Under the pieces are notes generated by a model. It worked only from the letters and a program-made list of their open reading frames with translations. It was not told where the DNA came from and did not search any database. Made by a program: the position numbers and the translations under genes. Positions 57,389-64,000 of a stretch of DNA of 64,000 bases are shown one piece after another. Source of the stretch: Sepioteuthis lessoniana (Eukaryota > Mollusca > Cephalopoda > Myopsida > Loliginidae); assembly GCA_963585895.1 (NCBI GenBank), contig OY757916.1, positions 19,339,027 through 19,403,026 of the forward strand. Direction: 5' to 3'. Position 1 is the first letter of the stretch; each line of letters begins with the position of its first letter.

Positions 57389-57751
57389 CCTTAGCCCCTG
57401 ACCTTCAAAAAAACCCTTTAAAACCCACAAGCCCTTTGCCCTTGACCTTCAGCCTCATACCCCACATCTTCTACTGCCAGAAACAAACAAATGAAATTTG
57501 GTTGCTGTACCGTACACTCAATTTCTACATGAGTAGTAAAATGAATTAAAAAATTAAAAGTCAATTTACTAACCAATCAGAAACTTTCTTGAACACCAAG
57601 TGAGACTGTTTTAGGAACTCTAACTCCTGGTTTCGCCACTCCACACTGGCAACTTATTCTGCCATGCTAGTAGGTCAGAGGTTGAATACAGAATTTTCCT
57701 ACTCTTCCTAGTGTTGCGAGGAACCTCCAATGATGGAGTATGGATTTATGA

Positions 57752-58003
57752 GTCGTTTGTTACAGTGTGATGTCTATGTTGATCTCTTCTAGTGGATGTT
57801 GTCATTTTGTCCGGCCATGTCAACTCATGTTGTTGGGTTACGATTTGTTGCAGGGGACCCTGATGATGGTGTACGGATGTGTAAGTTTCCAGTTATTGTG
57901 TAACGTCTGTCTTGCTCTCTTCTGGTGGATGTTGTCAGTTTGTCCAGCCATGTCAACTCACGTCAGCAGGTCACTATTTGTTGTGGGACCGGTAGATGGA
58001 AAG
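57752..58003. repeat. 133-bp tandem duplication
   Basis: CTCTTCTAGTGGATGTTGTC at 57784 recurs as CTCTTCTGGTGGATGTTGTC at 57917, followed by GTCCAGCCATGTCAACTCA in both. The open frame across it is incidental. Confidence 0.85.
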
Positions 58004-58577
58004 GTTTGGTTTGGTTGGTTTTATGGCATATCAACCTTTATAGGTTATTTAACGCCAAATCCATTTTTATGTAAATAATCTGTTCTATTGAAAACAGTTC
58101 AGTTTAGCATAAGTACACAGTTTAATTGTCAAAAACATTTCCATTTCAAACTATTCAAGTTGTTATATCTAATAATTCAGTTAAGTGTAAATACAGTTTT
58201 AATGTCAAAAAACAGTTCTATTTCAAATAATTCAGTTAAGCATAAGCACGCAGTTTAAATGTAAGTACGGTTTAAGTGTCAAAAACGTTTCTATTTCAAG
58301 CTATTCAGTTTACTCAATTCATTTTAGCATAAGTATGCTGTTAGTTCTATTTAACCCATATATAGGGTCCTATCAGGTGCTACCATTCCGGGCCAGAGTG
58401 GACCTGGGAGCGATGGCAATGAAGGGGTACTCCGCATTCCCCAAAGCTCCAGCACTGCTGGAACCTCACCATCAGATTGTTTAGTGTCATATCCAGGACA
58501 CTCGTTGGGGGGGGGGGTCTTACCCCTCTGCAGAGGTGCAGTCAGTGTATTCTACAGCCCCAGCTGACTGGGCAAGG
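58004..58577 (+). repeat. composite repeat D, complete copy
   Basis: GGTTTTATGGCATATCAACC, AGGTTATTTAACGCC, internal short repeats, then the far-end block 58350-58575 from TTTAACCCATATATAGGG to CCCCAGCTGACTGGGC. Best-preserved reference copy. Confidence 0.88.
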
Positions 58578-59640
58578 TAGATGTAAATGTGTTGATCAAG
58601 CGAATAGGTTGTTTAGGTGTTGTGGTTGATTGTGTGTTGATTGACAGAGGACGGGATAAAAGACAGAAGCAAGAGAATAAGTTTAAATTCAGATTTTATT
58701 GAGCAAATCTTGCACAAAAGATGTATGAGTGTAGAAATCGCAGTTGTTGTATCACATTGGTGTAGTCTCTGTTGGGTGTAAAAATCTATGTTGCCGAAAG
58801 ACTTAGACTCAGCTGTCTATTAGTTTGTGTCAACAATGCATCAAGATGGATGGTCTCAGTACTTGGTGCAGATATTAGCTGTTGCTGTATGGTCAGGTTG
58901 CAGATGTTGCTGGAGACAGTCCGTGATGAGGATGCATTGCTGGTAAAAGCTGGATGATTGATATCCAGGTTGTGCAGTACTTTGGTTTAACCAGGAATGT
59001 GTTGAAGTCACCTTGAAGTGTTGGTGCTAGTCCAAGCAGTGAGTCGCTCGTGGACTAGATGCTACAGATGCTGATTGATGAGGCTATGTGATCGATGTCC
59101 TGGTTTGTTCAGTCCTTGGTTTAACCAGTAGTGTGTCGATGTTGCCTCAAGTGTTGATGCTAGTCTGAGTGGTGAGTCTCTCGTGGACTAGATGCTGCAA
59201 ATGCCGTAGCTTGGTCATGCAGGAACAGCTGCTGGGTTAAGCTGAAGGTGGTCTGCAGTTGGTGCTGGCTGCTGCATCGTTGTCTCATGGGGAGCGGGTC
59301 TGCAGGTGCTGGAAGGTGCAGGAACTGCTGCTGATGAAGCTTGAGCTGGTCTACAGGTGCTGGCAGCTGGAAGGTGCAGTGAAGAGACCAAAAGTGATCT
59401 TAAAAGACTTTCTGAAGTTAGCTCTTAGAAGAGCTGTTGAGAATAGTGAGACTTTCTCAGATTAGCTCTAAAAAGAACTGTTTGAATGAGAAAAATAAAA
59501 GGCTGTGATTGGTCAGGTTGATTGTGCCAGGTCTGCGGCCGTGGTTGGCTGAATTCCACATCTTCCAATTGGAAGGCAACAAAGACAGGACCACTGATGA
59601 GGTAAATTAACCTGCAAAATATGGTGGTTAAGGTGATAAT
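58578..59640. other. GC-richer non-coding block with a 134-bp tandem duplication
   Basis: TTGGTTTAACCAG occurs at 58982 and 59116, with the flanks parallel over about 130 bp (GTGGACTAGATGCTGCAAATG type). An AATAAA lies on the minus strand near 58700. It could be a long terminal repeat of an unknown fossil element or an independent repeat; no coding is recognised. Confidence 0.4.
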
Positions 59641-60506
59641 AGATAAAAGTTAGAAGAACCAGGAACACAACTTTGAATTTTTTAAAGAATATTATATTAC
59701 AGTCATATATTAAAAAAATTCAGTTTGTATCAATATTTTCTGTTGCAAACAAATTGTCCTGTTTGCAACTATATTATTTTATATAAAAAAATAAAATATA
59801 TGTTAGTCCACTTTATAGAAGTTCTTGTCGAAGTTGTTGATTATGTTAATGTTTTACATACTTTCATGTGGCTCTCCATATTTCACTACTGGTATTTTAG
59901 CAGAGACAATGTTAACATCCATTTCCTTACAGATATCGGCTATACATATTTTTGATATCTGGCATCAACATATGCAGGCCAGGGATTGGTTGGTTTGAAA
60001 GGTGTATTGACCAATTAAATGTATTATACGTGGTCTTTAGAGAGTGGAATCAATCAAGGAAAACAAACCACCCACCTTAGATATATATCTTTTTATGCTG
60101 AGGTATATATATATATGTGTTCTGGAATACATGGTTCACTCTCTTGGCCCTTGGCAATCAGCCAGTACACAGGTGCTGATCCAGTGGCCCAGCATCACAC
60201 AGTGTACCCTTCCTCATTAGCAGTCAGCAATTACTGGACATGGCTGTTGGGTCAGTAAAATGGTAATTCCTGTGTATGGAGTGAGTGAGTGAGTGAGAGA
60301 GAGGCTCTCTGTGATTGGGTATACTAATCACGTGATGAGCCCAGAAGTCTTGGCACAAAATCCCAAATCCAGTCAGATAGATTCCACCAGGTGTTCTGTG
60401 AGGCAGTGACATTAAAAACTCTCAGAGAGACAACCCTAAGATACCAGATATCTTCTTCAGCATGCCAGTAAGTCCCCTAAACTCAACTTTATTCAGAGGA
60501 AGGACT

Positions 60507-61050
60507 TGTAGTGTAAATATCATATACATACACAAACATCGCACTCATATTTTTAAACCAATCAACAAACATTAGAACATTCTAGAAAAAAAGGATCCAA
60601 ACAACATACACAAAATTTGCGCCCATAGATTGGCTTAAAAGCCAATTAACAAACATTAGAACATTCTAGAAAAAAAGGATCCAAACCACCATATACAAAA
60701 TTCGCACCCATAGATTTTTTAACCAATCAAGTACTTTCCCCCCAAAAAAACATTTATACCCATTTTGATCCTCTTAGGAGTTATAAAAAGAAAACGATGG
60801 ACCAATTCAACAGAGGTCTCGCCGCTAACAACAAGGAAACTACGTTACGCTACTGGATTGCTCCCTCACCCTCCAAAACACGAGAGACGCCACGCTGTCT
60901 AGCAAAGACATTAACCTTTCAACTTACACCAAAGGCGAAAGCAACAACAACAACAACATTGTGAGTTTTTTTTTTGTACAATATTCCTGCTCAATAATAA
61001 AACTTTATTTTAAAGTTATTCAGGTTTTGTTTTTGTTTTGTTAGGGAAAT
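60507..61050. repeat. LTR-like block with an 84-bp internal duplication (tentative fossil)
   Basis: AACAAACATTAGAACATTCT occurs twice, 84 bp apart (60564 and 60648), a partial third follows, then TTATAAAAAG and a later AATAAAACTTTATT. A promoter-like part followed by a poly(A)-like part suggests an LTR, but its ends are not secure. Confidence 0.35.
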
Positions 61051-61527
61051 TACTTGCGAGGAACACGTACTGCCTTTATTTCATACCAGCGACACATCTC
61101 GCAAAATATCCCTGACAGACTGTATATTTGTTATTCATTGTTTCATGTGCTGGTTAATCAACTGTTAGAATTAAATGAAGAATTAGTTCATTCATTTGTT
61201 GCTGTTAGCCTTAGAATAAAAGCTATACTAACCCAATATGGCTATTATCAACTTCATGATTTGTTCTCAGATAGAGTGCCACATAAGTCCTGACTGCACA
61301 AGTATGCATCTGACTAACCACAAATCTATACAGCTAGAACCCTATCAGTATACCAGTGCCGTATATTGACCTCTTTGCAATTATCAGCAGATTTATTTAG
61401 CTTGGAGGAAACCAACCATCCATTACAACTACTTGGCTCCTATCAGCAGCAATCAAAAAAATGATAGCCCGCACCATCTATGTCATTAGAGGGAAAGCAG
61501 CCATATCTGCAACTATTTCCAGTATGG

Positions 61528-61762
61528 TGAGTCACTGTGGTATTGTGGCTAACGTACTAGACTACAACATTATAGTAAACGAGTTCAAACTCCGGTCACG
61601 CTGTTATGTTCACTTTCAGATTAATACTCTTGGGAAAGGTATTAACCCACTTATCCTCCCAACTATCGGTTAGATAGTACCACTAAAGTTCTTCTGCAAT
61701 GATGGCTTTGGCATTAAATTACTAACAAAGGTTGATATGCCATTAAAACAAAAAAAACATAA
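61528..61762 (+). mobile_element. SINE B with 3' hairpin tail
   Basis: TGTGGTATTGTGGCTAACG, GAGTTCAAACTCCGG, CTTGGGAAAGGTATTAACC, tail TTAAATTACTAACAAAGG and TTGATATGCCATTAAAAC. Confidence 0.9.
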
Positions 61763-61774
61763 TGTGTCCTGAGT

Positions 61775-61920
61775 AAGATATTAAATTGCATTTGATTGTG
61801 AGGCTCCAGTCTTCGAGTTTGGGGAAAGTGGAGTTACCCTTTATTGCTATTACTCCCAGGTCCACTCTGATCCAGAGTAGTAATACCTGTTAGAGTCCCG
61901 TCTATGAATCAAATAGAAGC
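61775..61920 (-). repeat. composite repeat D, far-end fragment
   Basis: TTGCTATTACTCCCAGGTCC and CCCGTCTATGAATCAAATAG in complement orientation. Confidence 0.75.
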
Positions 61921-61964
61921 ATTCAATCTTTTACTAGGGATTTTCTCTATTAGTGATTTTAAAC

Positions 61965-62347
61965 TGTAGCAGTCGCAGATCTATTTTCTCTTGTGAATCA
62001 ATGCCCCCTCCAAGTGATTTGGCCACACACTGACCAATCAGCGGGCAGCCCGCATTGATTCCATCTTCCTCTAAAGAACCATTTTTTCTAGCCTATTTTG
62101 GAAGTTTGCCTGGATGAGAGAGTACCCTGCTAGTAGAGAAGAAAGACCTTTCTCCTGTCCTTTTCTACTGGATGCTCCAGCATTGACGATTTTTGCCGAA
62201 GATAACTGCTGCTACCTGCAACACTCTACTACTACCTGCAACACACAAAGAACTTGTCTCACTCTGACACAAGTCTATTTTCTATCATAAAAATAAACCT
62301 TTCATTGTTTTTTTCAAAGAGGCTTTGTTATTTTATTCAGCACTACA
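61965..62347. mobile_element. solo LTR (fossil), 383 bp
   Basis: Begins TGTAGCAG and ends CACTACA (TG...CA with matching inverted tips). It is flanked on both sides by the same five bases, TAAAC (61960-61964 and 62348-62352), as left by LTR-element integrase. It contains an AATAAA (near 62291) in plus orientation, favouring plus-strand transcription. No internal region remains. The family is not identified. Confidence 0.82.
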
Positions 62348-62369
62348 TAAACAATTATAAATTAACTTT

Positions 62370-62490
62370 CAGTGTATCACAAAAGTGAGTACACCTCTCA
62401 CATTTCAGCAGATATTTATGTATATCTTTTCATGGGACAACACTGACAAAATGACACTTTGACACAATGAAAAGTAGTCTGTATATGAAC
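62370..62490. mobile_element. Tc1-type transposon end
   Basis: CAAAAGTGAGTACACCTCTC, CTTTTCATGGGACAACACTG and ACAATGAAAAGTAGTCTG match the terminal region of a widespread Tc1-like element. Only one end, about 120 bp, is present. Confidence 0.7.
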
Positions 62491-62499
62491 TAAGTGTAT

Positions 62500-62950
62500 A
62501 TGAACTAACTATACACTAAAAAACCACATTAGATAAATAGAATTACTAATGTTGAATAACAATGCTTGAAACCATTTAACTGTGTGCAAACAAATGATTA
62601 ATATCAAATTAAATTAGAATACTTGGTAAATAGAATTACAAATATTAAAAAGTAATTACATTTAATACCATTAAACTTTTTGCAAACAAATGAACTTTAA
62701 CTTGTTAAAAAAGAAAGTTACCAAAAAATCATTCACTTACAAATTACATATACATATAAACAGGATTTGGCATTAAATAATCATCATCGTTTGACATGCC
62801 ATTAAAACAAATAATTTAATCTAACCTTATGTTAAATTGCAATACTTGAAAAAATTTAACTGTGTGCAAACAAACGAAATCCGGCTAATTTAAAAATGTT
62901 ACCAACAAAATATTCACTTACAAATCATATATATTTATATGTATCAATAT
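62500..62950 (-). repeat. composite repeat D, two partial copies
   Basis: AAACCATTTAACTGTGTGC, GGATTTGGCATTAAATAATC and TTTGACATGCCATTAAAAC: complement of D core and hairpin ends. Confidence 0.7.
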
Positions 62951-63141
62951 ATATCTATATATCTTTATATCTATATATATATGAGTAATATCCAGTCAGC
63001 ATTCGAAGACAGTGGGTGTGGATTATTTGCATACAGAATATATGAGGAATATCATATAATTACTGTGATTGCTCGATGTATGGCTATTGTTACATATGCT
63101 TTTCCTTCCTAGTTTATATAACAAAACTCACATACAAAGCG

Positions 63142-63376
63142 TATACAGTGCAATTAGAAGGAAACTCAAATCTAGTTCAATTGTCATTATAAATTTATTT
63201 CACTGGAGAATAGCATTATACTCTCTGTCTCCTCAGATGGCTATACATGTTTTTCAGCCTCAAGTTAAACATGTATAGTGATCTGAGGAGACGGAGAGTA
63301 TAATGATGTTCTCTCTGGCAAAATAAATTTATAATGACTATTTAACCAGGTTTGAGTTTCGTTTTAATTGCACTAT
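63142..63376. mobile_element. 235-bp fold-back element
   Basis: The whole element is one long inverted repeat: TATACAGTGCAATTA at the left pairs with TAATTGCACTATATA at the right, and arms of roughly 105 bp (including ATTATAAATTTATTT and CTCTCTGTCTCCTCAGAT) meet around a loop of about 20 bp near 63255. It is followed by a TA tract. Confidence 0.9.
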
Positions 63377-63570
63377 ATATATATATATATAAAGAGGATT
63401 TCACGAATGAATGAATAACCCACAAGGGTTGATATGCCATAAAACACAACCAAACCACAAGCAAAACCATTAAATTGTTACAATAGGAATTTTGTTTTTT
63501 TATCATTTTATGACTAATTTTATTCTATTTTATTGTTGGTTCAGTTTATGATAAATTTTAAAGGGGTTTA

Positions 63571-63655
63571 TTCCGATTATCTACCCTTGAGCAGATTTAT
63601 TCAGATTATCTACCCTTGAGCAGATTTATTCAGATTATCTACCCTTGAGCAGATC
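63571..63655. repeat. 29-bp tandem repeat, three units
   Basis: GATTATCTACCCTTGAGCAG starts at 63575, 63604 and 63633. Confidence 0.95.
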
Positions 63656-63727
63656 TTTTACCACCAGGACTCTTGAACATGGGAAATTTTTTCCATAACA
63701 ACCAAACTGTAACCAGATTAAGATATC

Positions 63728-63904
63728 ATATTTACCAACCCCTCTGCTTGGGCAGGATATGACACAAGGTCAATTTTTAAGTGGAGTTTAACAGGTTTGA
63801 ATTCAGAATTTTCCTTCTCCTAGACTAGTTGCCTCACCAAGGCTGAAGAACCTAGTCTGCCCTACTATTTACCCATAGCTGGAGGGAGAATAATTGGATT
63901 CATA
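63728..63904 (-). mobile_element. SINE A, 5'-truncated
   Basis: Complement of SINE A from the tail to the GAATCCAATTATTCTCCCTC region; the tRNA-like head is absent. Confidence 0.88.
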
Positions 63905-64000
63905 GATTAAGATATAGATTAAAAAAGACCCTGGAAATTCAGTTTCTTTCAAGGTCAAATTCCAGGGGACTTTTCCCCCAAGGCAACATTTACTCTTTAC

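Noticed and set aside
57767-58078. 103-codon frame across the 133-bp duplication
   Set aside because: It runs from the duplication into the end of a composite repeat D and has no recognised domain.
60507-61121. Full LTR call with a 4-bp GACT duplication
   Set aside because: GACT occurs at both candidate borders, but the right end choice is arbitrary and the tips match poorly, so only a tentative LTR-like block is listed.

Overview
The window is animal nuclear DNA. It is AT-rich and intron-dominated, packed with LINEs, tRNA-derived SINEs, DNA transposons, tandem arrays and microsatellites, with no bacterial-style gene packing. The repeat mix (an APE-type LINE with GAT tails, a Tx1-like LINE, several tRNA-headed SINE families, mariner, Helitron and Penelope pieces, long TA/CA/GATA tracts) fits a mollusc, and a cephalopod best. 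That assignment rests on recalled family resemblance and is not proven here.

One host gene is supported. It is a six-exon, 192-codon B9D1 homologue (B9-domain protein of the ciliary transition zone) on the minus strand. Its start codon is at 55618 and its stop codon at 24746. Every exon is below 135 bp, so the gene is invisible to long-ORF searches, but all five introns have GT-AG borders with agreeing phases. Almost everything between 24.7 and 55.6 kb is therefore intron, and the transposons there are intronic insertions.

Layout. 0-6.4 kb: decayed Tx1-like L1-superfamily LINE on the minus strand, with a 5' module. 6.4-24 kb: intergenic sequence with a DD34D mariner, a 142-bp satellite grown inside a dispersed repeat, LINE 3' fragments, SINEs and a CA-rich block. 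24.7-55.6 kb: B9D1, with introns holding two long copies of one LINE family (RTE-like; minus 40.2-43.3 kb, plus 49.0-52.2 kb), a Helitron 3' end, a Penelope-type 3' end with a hammerhead-like motif, minisatellites and many SINEs. 55.6-64 kb: B9D1 upstream region, direct-repeat blocks, a solo LTR with a 5-bp target duplication, a Tc1-type end and a 235-bp fold-back element.

The strongest leads are: an in-frame TGA shared by both long RTE-like copies between endonuclease and reverse transcriptase; a roughly 446-bp module, tandem in one case, upstream of all three LINE bodies in the same polarity; a conserved two-stem hairpin shared by the SINE B tail and the composite repeat D, with compensatory changes; and satellites that visibly grew out of transposon parts.
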